Source of the DNA: Pedobacter sp. FW305-3-2-15-E-R2A2
Lineage (GTDB): Bacteria > Bacteroidota > Bacteroidia > Sphingobacteriales > Sphingobacteriaceae
Reading direction: 5' to 3'
Assembly (NCBI RefSeq): GCF_038446955.1
Contig: NZ_CP151803.1
Location: 4,712,001 to 4,776,000, forward strand
DNA: 64,000 nucleotides
The notes beneath the pieces are model-generated. The model was not told where the DNA came from and did not search any database. It saw only the letters and a list, made by a program, of their open reading frames with translations. The first letter of the stretch is position 1. Each line of letters opens with the position of its first letter. The translations under genes and the position numbers were made by a program. Below, in pieces: positions 44,898-53,735 of this stretch.

Positions 44898-46349
44898 ATG
44901 AAATGGATCCTTATCCTTGAAATTGTTTATGTACTCTTCATTATCGCAGTTTGCCTGCGCATCATCTACGATACCCGATCTGTGAGCAAGACCCTGGCCT
45001 ACCTGATGCTGGCTGTATTTCTGCCGGTAGTGGGCGTGATCATTTACTTTTCTTTTGGGATCAATTACCGGGTAAGGAAGATTTATAACAAAAAGATCAT
45101 TTCTGACGACATCATTTCTCAAAGGGTCAATGCAAGGATTATCTTGAATTCAGAGAAAACAATTGACCAGATGAATCCGGAGCTTAAAAAGTACAGAAAG
45201 CTCGCCCAACTGCTATTGAATAGTAATATGAGTGGCCTGTCAGGAAGAAATGAAGTCCAGCTGCTGTTAAATGGCGAGCAAAAATTCCCGGAAGTATTAC
45301 AGGCATTGCGGAACGCCAAACACCACATTCACATGGAGTATTACATTTTCGAGGATGAGAAGATCGGAAATGAGATCAAAGATATTCTCATTGAGAAAGC
45401 AAAACAAGGGGTACAGGTGCGTTTTATTTATGATGATTTTGGAAGTCGTTCGATCAGGAAAAAGTTGGTTCCGGAGCTCAAGGCAGCAGGTGTACAGGCC
45501 TTTCCTTTTTACCAGATCATTTTTATTGCACTGGCCAACCGCCTCAATTACCGAAACCACAGGAAAATCATCATTGTGGATGGGAACATTGGGTTTACGG
45601 GTGGCATTAACATCAGTGATCGCTATATCAACGATGCAAATGATCCTAAATCTTTGTTTTGGAGGGATACCCATGTAAAAATTATGGGCCCCGGTGTACA
45701 TTACCTGCAGCATTTGTTTATTTCCGACTGGAATTTCTGTTCTGAAGAGACTTTAGAGATCCAGGAAGCATTTTTTAATACGCATGAAAAGCTCAAGGGA
45801 GAGGTAGAAGTACAAATTGCAGCGAGTGGACCGGACTCCGACCACCCCACCATTCTGCTAAACCTGATTCAGGCTATAGGAATGGCAGATCAGGAAATTC
45901 TAATTACCAGCCCATATTTCATTCCCGGAATCAGTCTCCTGGATGCCTTATTTGTAGCAGCTTTAAGCGGGATCAAAGTAAAACTTCTCGTTCCTTTTGA
46001 GTCTGATTCCATCTGGGTAGCTGCGGCCGCGCGCTCCTATTATCAGGAATTGCTGGATGTCGGTGTAGAGATTTTCCAATACCAGAAAGGTTTTATTCAT
46101 GCAAAAACAATGGTCATTGATGAACAGCTATCCTTTATAGGAACTGCAAATATGGACGAACGCAGTTTTGAACTTAATTTTGAAGTGAATACTGTGATTT
46201 ATGATAGCGGGATTGCCAAACAGCTAAAAAATGCTTTTGAAGAAGACCTGACTTTCTCGGTTCCGATTGATCCAAAAAGCTGGGCAGCAAGATCTGCAAG
46301 AGTGCAGTTCCCCGAAAAAATTGCCCGTTTGCTTTCTCCGTTATTATGA
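44898..46349 (+). CDS. cls: Cardiolipin synthase
   Basis: A 483-residue phospholipase D superfamily enzyme that joins two phosphatidylglycerol molecules. Two N-terminal membrane helices (about 4-22 and 33-52) are followed by two HKD motifs, H221-x-K223 and H401-x-K403 in HAKTMVIDEQLSFIGTAN. Length and motif spacing match ClsA-type enzymes. It acts at the inner membrane. It follows three exported enzyme genes. Confidence 0.93.
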   Translation: MKWILILEIVYVLFIIAVCLRIIYDTRSVSKTLAYLMLAVFLPVVGVIIYFSFGINYRVRKIYNKKIISDDIISQRVNARIILNSEKTIDQMNPELKKYRKLAQLLLNSNMSGLSGRNEVQLLLNGEQKFPEVLQALRNAKHHIHMEYYIFEDEKIGNEIKDILIEKAKQGVQVRFIYDDFGSRSIRKKLVPELKAAGVQAFPFYQIIFIALANRLNYRNHRKIIIVDGNIGFTGGINISDRYINDANDPKSLFWRDTHVKIMGPGVHYLQHLFISDWNFCSEETLEIQEAFFNTHEKLKGEVEVQIAASGPDSDHPTILLNLIQAIGMADQEILITSPYFIPGISLLDALFVAALSGIKVKLLVPFESDSIWVAAAARSYYQELLDVGVEIFQYQKGFIHAKTMVIDEQLSFIGTANMDERSFELNFEVNTVIYDSGIAKQLKNAFEEDLTFSVPIDPKSWAARSARVQFPEKIARLLSPLL

Positions 46350-46355
46350 TTTAGC

Positions 46356-46649
46356 TTACATAAAGCAATCGATGTAATCCAGAATCATGTGGATCACCAG
46401 TCCTATTCCAACTAACCTGGTCTTAGGGAAGAATAACAAAATCACGTACACTCCTATTGCATAATAAGAATGCAAAGGATGAAAACCAATGCTGCATCGG
46501 TTAGGGTCATAGATCGGTACGGCCAATAAATGGTCCAGGTCTACCGCCATCGTAGCCATCATAATCAACCATGCTTTCAGCAGGGTTTTCCTATAAAAAA
46601 TAACAGCAACAATCGCGGGTACCAAAAAATGTAAAAAGATATGAAACAT
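46356..46649 (-). CDS. DUF6122 membrane protein
   Basis: A 97-residue membrane protein with three or four hydrophobic segments. Its MAVDLDHLLAVPIYDPNRCS and FHPLHSYYA motifs are the mark of DUF6122, and resemble the metal-site layout of YdjM-like membrane hydrolases (D-x-D-H). It is convergent with cls, with 6 bp between stops. Confidence 0.8.
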   Translation of the reverse strand: MFHIFLHFLVPAIVAVIFYRKTLLKAWLIMMATMAVDLDHLLAVPIYDPNRCSIGFHPLHSYYAIGVYVILLFFPKTRLVGIGLVIHMILDYIDCFM

Positions 46650-46769
46650 GGCTTCAAAGATACTGCTATGTATGGATCAAATAAAACATTAAAAACAATA
46701 CTTATTTTTAATTAAATGTTGTTAAAGTAATATTAATTACAAATATTAGACATGTAAAAGATTTTATGA

Positions 46770-47209
46770 TGCCGAATCCTACTGTTCAAGCCAGTCAATA
46801 GGATAAGATTATCAAACAGAATAGATCATAAGGTGTTTCTGACTTCCGAAAAACCGGAACAGAAAATACTGGCGGTACCTGGAGATTTCAATTTTGAAGC
46901 TCCGGAGGTCGTTTTAAGGAAAATAATTGCAGGAATAAAAGCAAAGGCCAAGGGAGGCCTGACTAATTTAATCATGTTATGGAGCTAGCAAACACATTTT
47001 TCAAAGAAGAGAAAGATCCTTATTACATCAAAGGCTTCAAAAAAGGGGCAGAAAAGGAAAGAATCAAGGCTTCGTCTGAATTTGCAGAAAGGTTAATTCT
47101 GGGTACAGACTATACCAATGAGGTCATCGCGGTATTGGCGGGGGTAACCATTGCTTTTGTTAAAAAAAAGCGCCAGGCTGTGATCAAAAAAAATCGTCTG
47201 AAGAAATGA
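46770..47209 (+). pseudogene. Rpn / PD-(D/E)XK-type transposase-like remnant
   Basis: Two frames hold pieces of one protein. From about 46827 the segment HKVFLTSEKPEQKILAVPGD and FNFEAPEVVLRKIIAG ends at a TAG near 46984. The next frame continues MELANTFFKEEKDPYYIKGF, then KKGAEKERIK, and an ILGTDYTNEVIAVLAGV tail (46979-47209). This is the C-terminal half of Rpn-type nuclease proteins, which end in GxxxGxExG-like helices and a short helix-turn-helix. The N-terminal nuclease domain is missing and a frameshift separates the halves. A 76-residue peptide from 46979 could still be made. Confidence 0.65.
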
Positions 47210-47213
47210 ACAA

Positions 47214-47269
47214 AAATTACCTGATGCCATAAAACGAAATTGTTTTCATGATATAGCATCAGGTAATTT
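47214..47269. terminator. Bidirectional hairpin with inner stem-loop
   Basis: A perfect 14-bp stem (47214-47227 with 47256-47269) encloses a second small stem (AAAAC/GTTTT). It lies between the Rpn remnant and the converging barrel gene, which ends at 47282. Confidence 0.65.
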
Positions 47270-47281
47270 GTAAAGCCGACC

Positions 47282-48022
47282 TTACCTTTTTCCGAAAAGT
47301 GTATAACCAAGGGTAACTGAAAAGCCCCGGTTATAAATCTTCCATTGACCTTCATTTCTCTCGGTATGCTCTATTAAAGGAGCAAGGCCCTGAGTATATT
47401 TGGCCTGTATGTTAATGCCATTTTTAAACTCGTACCCCAGTCCGGTTAGCAGTCCTGCATCCAGTTTCTGTGTGTAATCGCCGGTCTGTTTTGCATCACC
47501 AAAAATGCTTTTATCCGTATAAATCTCTCCTGATTCGTTTTTTCGCTGAATGGAGGACGATAATAATACGCCGGCATAGGGACCTAAAAAAAACTGCAAT
47601 CCTTCCATCTGAAAAGTCAGGTTAAAAGGGGCAATATCAAGGTATACATTTCGATATTTGCTATCGAAATCCGGGTAGGCTTCTTCCTCCATCTTTAACA
47701 CTCCCCCCTTTTGCAGGAGGGAAAGCTCATGTTTAAAGCCCCAATGCTGGCTTATTTTTGTACTCAGTTCTATCCCCAGGTAATATCCGCCACTTAAAGA
47801 AGTAGGCTTCCCTCCGGTTGAAAACTCGTTTACTCCTGCCCCGGCAATCGTAAAGCGGGAATATCCAGCTTTCAGGCCGAAGCTTAGTTTTCCTGGTTCT
47901 ATTGATTTCTTATTTTCTATCAGGTCTTCCACAGCTGCTGCCTGCGCTGGTCTTACAACTGTCTGAGCCATTCCTACATTGGCCAGGAATACCCCCAACC
48001 ACACCATACTTATCTTTTTCAT
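47282..48022 (-). CDS. Outer-membrane beta-barrel protein (PorT-like)
   Basis: A 246-residue outer-membrane protein with a signal peptide (MKKISMVWLGVFLANVGMAQ) and alternating beta-strands. It follows the Bacteroidota PorT/Opacity-like pattern (KLSFGLKAGYSRFTI, FFLGPYAGVLLSS, GLLTGLGYEFKNGI), ending in a barrel strand FSVTLGYTLFGKR. It is 26 bp downstream of the TolC-like gene, so it is probably the last member of the efflux operon. Its role there is unknown. Confidence 0.8.
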   Translation of the reverse strand: MKKISMVWLGVFLANVGMAQTVVRPAQAAAVEDLIENKKSIEPGKLSFGLKAGYSRFTIAGAGVNEFSTGGKPTSLSGGYYLGIELSTKISQHWGFKHELSLLQKGGVLKMEEEAYPDFDSKYRNVYLDIAPFNLTFQMEGLQFFLGPYAGVLLSSSIQRKNESGEIYTDKSIFGDAKQTGDYTQKLDAGLLTGLGYEFKNGINIQAKYTQGLAPLIEHTERNEGQWKIYNRGFSVTLGYTLFGKR

Positions 48023-48048
48023 TTCTTATTTTTTACCGTTAACCCTAT

Positions 48049-49344
48049 TTAAAACTCGATATCCCAGATCCCTGCAACCTTTTCCAGTTCCAACAAAGCA
48101 TTTCCATAGGCATTCCATATCTCCAGATAACTCTGCTGAACCTCATTAAATGTTCGCTGGGCATTGAGCACTTCCAGAAGAGAAGTTTCCCCCCGCTTAT
48201 AGTTGTATACCTTGCCATCCAGTACTTTCTGCGCATCCTGTAGCATCCCTCCTGAAAACTGTGCGACCTGCTTTCGGCTGGCCTGGTAATTGTAATAGGC
48301 CTGTGTCACCTCAGTTTGAATCTGCAGTTCCGTTTGCCGGTATAAGGCTTCGCTCTGCAAAACGCCAAACCTGGCAGCCCTCAATGCTCCGGGATTCTGG
48401 TTGGAAAACTTCAAAGGAATGCTGAACCCTATCGTGACATTCGTTGAGGAAGGCGTAGGTGCCACGGCATTGGCCACCACTGAATTTGAAGCGACACCAA
48501 GAGACAAGCCCAAATCAAGCGTTCTGCTGGCTTTAGCCAGATTAAGCATCCATTTAGACACCTCAGTACCTTTTAATGCAACCAACAGGTCCGTACGTCG
48601 ATTCTGAGCATTCAGGATCAGCTCTTGCAAGTTGAAAATCCTTTCGAGCTTTTTCAGATCAACATCGGGCTCGTAAAAGGTGTCCTGTTGTTTTGACCCG
48701 CTCCACATGTTCAGGTTCGCCAGAGCTGCTTTCCAATCTGCCTCCTGTTGAAAAACTTCGTTCAGCTGTGATGCGGCCTCCAATCTGGATTGTCTGGCGT
48801 CAACTCCTGATATGGCACCCAGCTTTAAGCGAATGCTATCCGAACTGCTCAGCTTTTTCATCATGCCATAAGAACTCATTTTTAGCCGCAGCAATGCCTT
48901 TTCCTTTACTGCATTCAGGTAAGCCACAGCCGCATCAGTCCTCAGGTTTCGGAAATAGTCGTCGAGTAAAAGCTGAGCCAGTTCCGCTTCCCTCTTGGCA
49001 AGGTTAATTCTGGCCTTTCGTTTACCGCCCATTTCCAGCGTATAGCTCAGCCCCGAACTGATTTCGTATCCCATTTTCATACGGCGTTGTCCATGATCTC
49101 CTGCTCCAAAGCTCAACTCAGGATCAGGAAAAACTCTTGCACTCAATGCATCTGCCTCCGCAATACTCACTTTAAACTTCTCAGCAGCATACCCCAGATT
49201 ATTTTGCCCTACCATTTTCAAATAAGCCGGAAAAGAGAGTTTTAATTGATAAAAACCAGTGTCCACCTGAGCATGAACAGTGCTGCCAAAAATTGTTAAC
49301 AGCAGCATTAAAAACCCATTTTTATATTCATTAAGTAAGTTCAT
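48049..49344 (-). CDS. TolC family outer-membrane channel of metal efflux
   Basis: A 431-residue outer-membrane efflux protein with a signal peptide (about 1-26, ending VHAQ) and the two OEP repeats rich in long coiled helices (KVSIAEADALSARVFPDPEL, QTELQIQTEVTQAYYNYQAS). It completes the three-part pump with the adaptor and the RND protein, and is of the CzcC/CnrC type. Its start overlaps the pump gene by 14 bp (49331-49344). Confidence 0.88.
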   Translation of the reverse strand: MNLLNEYKNGFLMLLLTIFGSTVHAQVDTGFYQLKLSFPAYLKMVGQNNLGYAAEKFKVSIAEADALSARVFPDPELSFGAGDHGQRRMKMGYEISSGLSYTLEMGGKRKARINLAKREAELAQLLLDDYFRNLRTDAAVAYLNAVKEKALLRLKMSSYGMMKKLSSSDSIRLKLGAISGVDARQSRLEAASQLNEVFQQEADWKAALANLNMWSGSKQQDTFYEPDVDLKKLERIFNLQELILNAQNRRTDLLVALKGTEVSKWMLNLAKASRTLDLGLSLGVASNSVVANAVAPTPSSTNVTIGFSIPLKFSNQNPGALRAARFGVLQSEALYRQTELQIQTEVTQAYYNYQASRKQVAQFSGGMLQDAQKVLDGKVYNYKRGETSLLEVLNAQRTFNEVQQSYLEIWNAYGNALLELEKVAGIWDIEF

Positions 49345-52300
49345 CGGTGTTGGAATTAGTAGTTAATAATTGGATTTTAACAGATGAAGCATCCGCTTCA
49401 GCCTTACGCTCCAACAGGTAATAAAGCGCTGGAAGGGCATACAAAGTGATGGCCGTAGAGAAAAGTAAACCATAAACGATGACGGTTGCCAGGGGCCGTT
49501 GCACATCTGAACCGATCCCTGTAGCCAATGAAGCAGGCAACAAGCCCAGAACCGCGACGGTGGCTGTCATCAATACCGGCCGGAAACGATGTTTTGCACC
49601 TTCAATTACCGCGTTTTTCAACGCCATCCCCCGCTTTCGAAGGCTATTGATATGCGAAATCATGATAACCCCGTTCTGTATGGCCACACCAAAAAGCGCA
49701 ATGAAGCCAACAGCAGAAGAAACATTGAGCGTCATCCCCCTCAGGTTTAAAGCCAGCATTCCTCCAAACAAGGCGAGGGGAACGATGGTCAGAATTAGTG
49801 CGGCCTGATTAAACTTCCCGAAGGCGACATAGAGCAGTAAAAACATGATCGCCAGGGCGAGGGGAACGATCATCAGCAACCTGGAATAGGCACGATTCTG
49901 ATTTTCAAACTGCCCGCCCCACTGGATGCTGTATTTCTGATGATCATACGCAATGTTCTTTTCAATTTTCACCTTAGATTCTTTAAGTAAGGAAGATAGA
50001 TCCGTCCCCCTCATGTTAAGCTTTACCGTAAGATGCCTACGGTTCGTCTCTCTGGTGATCGTACTTTCTCCGGTACTCAGCCTGATGTCTGCGACCTGTG
50101 ACAAAGGAATTTTAGCACCTTCATTGTTTGTTAGCATCAGATTCCCGATTTTTTCAGGGCTATCCCGGCTGTCTTCTTTATAGCGGCAGGTCAGTTCATA
50201 AACCTTATTGCCCATGAATACCTGCGAAATTGCTTTTCCACCTATTGCCACCTCGATCAGGTTTCCGACATCGGCTACATTTAATCCATACTGAGCGATC
50301 TTCTCCCTATCTGCCCGAATCTGCAATTGAGGCAATGGCGGTTCCTGATCGATCGCAATGTCTACCGCTCCTTTGACGGTTTTCAGCGTTCGCCGGATGT
50401 CCTCTGCAATTCTCCTGCTTTCCTTAAAGTCATCGCCATAAACCTTTACGACCAGTTCACTATGTGCCCCCGAAATCTTATCCATCACCCCATCAATCAT
50501 CGGCTGTGCAAAACCCACAGTATAGCCGGGCATGCTTTCATATTCTTTAGACAATTCAGCGATCAGGTCTGTCTTAGTTTTTCCCATGGGCCACTCGCTA
50601 TAAGGCAAAATCCCAACGGAACATTCAAAGTGAGCAGCGGTAAATGGGTCAGTTCCATCGTCGTTTCTTCCGGCCTGAATCATCATGTAGGTCACCTCTT
50701 TATGTTTCATCGTCCGATGACGAAGCGTATCACTCATCTCCCTGGATTTCTCCACTGTGATCCCCGGAGGAAGCTGAACCTGCAACCATATAGAACCCTC
50801 GTCAAGAGTCGGTAAGAAATCCTTTCCTACAGTAACACTTAAAACAACACCAGATACGAGCACCAATGCCAAAGGGAGAAAAACCTTGCCCGGCCGCGCC
50901 ATGATTTTGCTGGTTCTGCGGTGATAAGCGAGGCTCAATTTCTCCAGCCATTTGTTATGATATAACTTTTTAGGCTTACGGTAAGTCAGGTATGCGAGGC
51001 CGGGAATTAACAACAATGCAACGGCCAGTGCGCCAAACAAAGCATAGCCAACCGTAAATGCCATCGGTGTAAACAGCTTCTTTTCTACCCGCTCAAAAGC
51101 AAATAAAGGCAGGTACGCAGTGATGATGATCAGGGTGGCAAAGAAGATCGGTTTTGCGACGCTAAAAGCGCGATCGGCAATGGACTGCTCCTCCAGCATC
51201 TCCTCCGGATGTTCCTCTCTTTTCTTGAGAATCGTTTCCATCATCACGATGGCCCCATCCACGATGATCCCAAAATCTATCGCCCCCAGAGAAAGCAAAT
51301 TTGCTGGAATATTCGTCAGTTTCATCAGGATAAAAGCAATGAGCAATGAAATGGGAATGGTAATCGCTACCAGTAATGCACCTCTCCAGCTGCCCAGGAA
51401 AACGATCAGAACAATGATCACCAACGCCATTCCTTCGATCAGCGTATGGGATACCGTCTTCAGCGTGGTATCGACCAGATCTGTACGGTCCAGAAAAGTA
51501 TGGATCTTTACGCCTTCAGGAAGCAAACCATGGTTGAGTTCATCTACAGATTTATTGATTCCGGCAAGGACATCTGAGGGGTTTTCTCCTTTCAAAAGCA
51601 ATACGATCCCCTGGATGCTTTCACTATAATCACGACTGCGATCGGTATAGCCAAGGACACCTTTGCGTTCCAGTTTTCCATATTTTAATTCCCCAAGGTC
51701 TCTCAGCAGAATAGGAACTCCCTTTTGTGAGCTGACCACGATGCGGCCAATGTCTTCCAGGTTTCTCAGCAGGCCGATTCCACGAACCACATAGCCCTGC
51801 TCGCCCCTGTTCAGGATGCTACCCCCCACATTTGCATTGTTTTTAGCAATCGTTTCTTCGACGTCATCAATGTTCAGCCGGTATTGTTCCAACTTTGCAG
51901 GATCAAGTTCAATCTGATATTGGGTCGTAATGCCCCCAAAATTGGTCACATCAGCAACGCCCGACACCTGTTTGATCTTTGGGATGATCAGCCAGTTTTG
52001 AAGATCAGTCAACTCCCGGAGATCATGCCCCTTACTTTCAATCACATACCGGTAGATTTCGCCTGTTGGTGAGGTCAGCGGGTCCAGGCCAGGCGCAGCA
52101 CCGTAGGGAAGCTGTACTTCGGTAAGCCGTTCCTGAATACGCGTACGCGCAAAATAATCGTCTGTGCCGTCGTTAAACACAATGGTGATGATAGACAGTC
52201 CAAAAGTACTTTTGCTTCGCATCACGTGCATCCCAGGCATTCCGTTCAAAGCTCTTTCCACGGGGATGGTAATTTGTTGTTCCACTTCTTCCGCGGCCAG

Positions 52301-52462
52301 GCCGGGAACCTGGGTCACGACCTGGGAAGTCACATCGGCAATATCAGGATAGGCTTCCAGGGCAAGCTTTGTCCATGAATAATAACCAAAGACTCCCAGG
52401 AGGAGGAATAGGGCCAGCATCAGCCAGCGTTTTTGTATGGCGGTAAGTACAATATTTTTCAT
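49331..52462 (-). CDS. CzcA-type heavy-metal RND efflux pump
   Basis: A 1043-residue inner-membrane proton/metal antiporter with 12 transmembrane helices and two large periplasmic loops. The fourth helix carries DFGIIVDGAIVMME (D396, D402, E409), which is the HME1 (CzcA) signature for divalent Zn, Co or Cd. Copper pumps (CusA) have a different motif there, so divalent cations are favoured. Length matches the family. It lies between the adaptor (48 bp upstream) and the TolC gene (14-bp overlap). Confidence 0.92.
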   Translation of the reverse strand: MKNIVLTAIQKRWLMLALFLLLGVFGYYSWTKLALEAYPDIADVTSQVVTQVPGLAAEEVEQQITIPVERALNGMPGMHVMRSKSTFGLSIITIVFNDGTDDYFARTRIQERLTEVQLPYGAAPGLDPLTSPTGEIYRYVIESKGHDLRELTDLQNWLIIPKIKQVSGVADVTNFGGITTQYQIELDPAKLEQYRLNIDDVEETIAKNNANVGGSILNRGEQGYVVRGIGLLRNLEDIGRIVVSSQKGVPILLRDLGELKYGKLERKGVLGYTDRSRDYSESIQGIVLLLKGENPSDVLAGINKSVDELNHGLLPEGVKIHTFLDRTDLVDTTLKTVSHTLIEGMALVIIVLIVFLGSWRGALLVAITIPISLLIAFILMKLTNIPANLLSLGAIDFGIIVDGAIVMMETILKKREEHPEEMLEEQSIADRAFSVAKPIFFATLIIITAYLPLFAFERVEKKLFTPMAFTVGYALFGALAVALLLIPGLAYLTYRKPKKLYHNKWLEKLSLAYHRRTSKIMARPGKVFLPLALVLVSGVVLSVTVGKDFLPTLDEGSIWLQVQLPPGITVEKSREMSDTLRHRTMKHKEVTYMMIQAGRNDDGTDPFTAAHFECSVGILPYSEWPMGKTKTDLIAELSKEYESMPGYTVGFAQPMIDGVMDKISGAHSELVVKVYGDDFKESRRIAEDIRRTLKTVKGAVDIAIDQEPPLPQLQIRADREKIAQYGLNVADVGNLIEVAIGGKAISQVFMGNKVYELTCRYKEDSRDSPEKIGNLMLTNNEGAKIPLSQVADIRLSTGESTITRETNRRHLTVKLNMRGTDLSSLLKESKVKIEKNIAYDHQKYSIQWGGQFENQNRAYSRLLMIVPLALAIMFLLLYVAFGKFNQAALILTIVPLALFGGMLALNLRGMTLNVSSAVGFIALFGVAIQNGVIMISHINSLRKRGMALKNAVIEGAKHRFRPVLMTATVAVLGLLPASLATGIGSDVQRPLATVIVYGLLFSTAITLYALPALYYLLERKAEADASSVKIQLLTTNSNTDELT

Positions 52463-52510
52463 CAGAATATATTTGTCGCTTAATGGTTATGACTTGTATT
52501 AATTCGGCTT

Positions 52511-53617
52511 TTATTTCGCTTCCAGCAGGTAAAAACCACCTTCAGTGACGATCGTTTCCCCCGGTTTAAGCCCGGATGTAATCATCATTTTCCCCTGATC
52601 AACAGCGGCTGTTTCGACTTTCCGGCGCACAAATTTCCCCGGAGCAGTCTGCAGAAACACAAAACTGTTTTCGTTCATCTGGAAAACAGACTTAACAGGC
52701 ACCGCAGCGGTATTTTGAGGACTATCCTTGAAATTAACCGTCACGTACATCCCCGGTTTAAGGGCATAATCCTTATTTTCACATTCGATCAGGACCTTCA
52801 CGCTTCTTGTCTCTTCGTCGATCAAATCTTCTACGCGATAGACCCTGCCTCTGATCTTTCGTCCCGGATAGGCCGCCACTGCTATCGTCGTTTCGTCGCC
52901 CTGATGTATAAACCGGATGTCCTTTTCTTTCACCTGGCCAGCGATCCAGACTTTGTTCAGTTCAGCAATTTTTGCATGAGGAGCCTCGTCGCTTTTCAGG
53001 TAATGGCCGGTCACCAGGTCATTCTGAATGACCTCACCTCTGATGGGAGAACGGATGATCAATGGTTGTCCGAGAACCAATTTATCCGGGTCAGTCTGGT
53101 AGATCCGGAGGATAGCTTTTACATTTTCATATTCCTTTAAAATCAACTCATAAGAAGCTTCTGCCTCTTCTAAGTCTTTAACTGAACCCACCTCATTTTT
53201 TTTGAGATCCTGCTGACGCTTTAAATTCAATAACGCCTTCTTTAATTCAGACTTTGCGGCGAAATAATTCTTCTGAGTTTCTATAAATTCGGCGGATACC
53301 ATTTCAAAAAGCGGAGTTCCGGGATCGATCTTCATTCCCAGTTTCAGAAACACTTTGACCACCCTTCCGGAGAATGGCGCTGCGATGTCTGCGAAGAAGT
53401 TTGGAATGGCCTTTACCGTTCCTGCACTACTGAGTGTCATGCGGTAGGCGATTTCTGCAACCGTATCCAGTTTTAGTTTATGCTGCAGGTTTGAATTGGC
53501 TGAGAGGAGTATAGTATCACCAGCGAGCTGATAATTTGCAGCTTGTTCTTTCTCTTTTTTTTGGGCACAGGAAGCCAGGAGCAGCACGAAACTGCTGGTC
53601 AGTAAAATCTGTTTCAT
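52511..53617 (-). CDS. RND efflux periplasmic adaptor, lipoprotein
   Basis: A 368-residue membrane-fusion protein from the ATG at 53617 (MKQILLTSSFVLLLASCAQK, lipid Cys17). A longer frame to 53731 adds an untypical N-terminus and is rejected. Barrel-sandwich (APFSGRVVKVFLKLGMKIDP), alpha-hairpin with FIETQKNYFAAKSELKKALL, and beta-barrel parts are visible, and the end (IVTEGGFYLLEAK) is normal for CusB/CzcB. It links pump and channel in the periplasm. First gene of the efflux operon; the 118-bp gap to mgtA holds no clear promoter. Confidence 0.9.
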   Translation of the reverse strand: MKQILLTSSFVLLLASCAQKKEKEQAANYQLAGDTILLSANSNLQHKLKLDTVAEIAYRMTLSSAGTVKAIPNFFADIAAPFSGRVVKVFLKLGMKIDPGTPLFEMVSAEFIETQKNYFAAKSELKKALLNLKRQQDLKKNEVGSVKDLEEAEASYELILKEYENVKAILRIYQTDPDKLVLGQPLIIRSPIRGEVIQNDLVTGHYLKSDEAPHAKIAELNKVWIAGQVKEKDIRFIHQGDETTIAVAAYPGRKIRGRVYRVEDLIDEETRSVKVLIECENKDYALKPGMYVTVNFKDSPQNTAAVPVKSVFQMNENSFVFLQTAPGKFVRRKVETAAVDQGKMMITSGLKPGETIVTEGGFYLLEAK

Positions 53618-53735
53618 TGGTATTGTTTTTTTACGTTTGAAAGAGAAAATTTCCAGCGCAAAATCTGATAAATCGATGTTTACAAGGACTAAACTCTCTA
53701 TTTTAACAATTTTTAAATAATTCTTATTCAAATAC

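Noticed and set aside
51120..51629. A 169-codon plus-strand frame opposite the CzcA gene, and several similar frames opposite mgtA, the GMC gene and the propeller gene.
   Set aside because: They are mirror frames of strongly coding genes. Their translations have no signal, domain or sensible composition.
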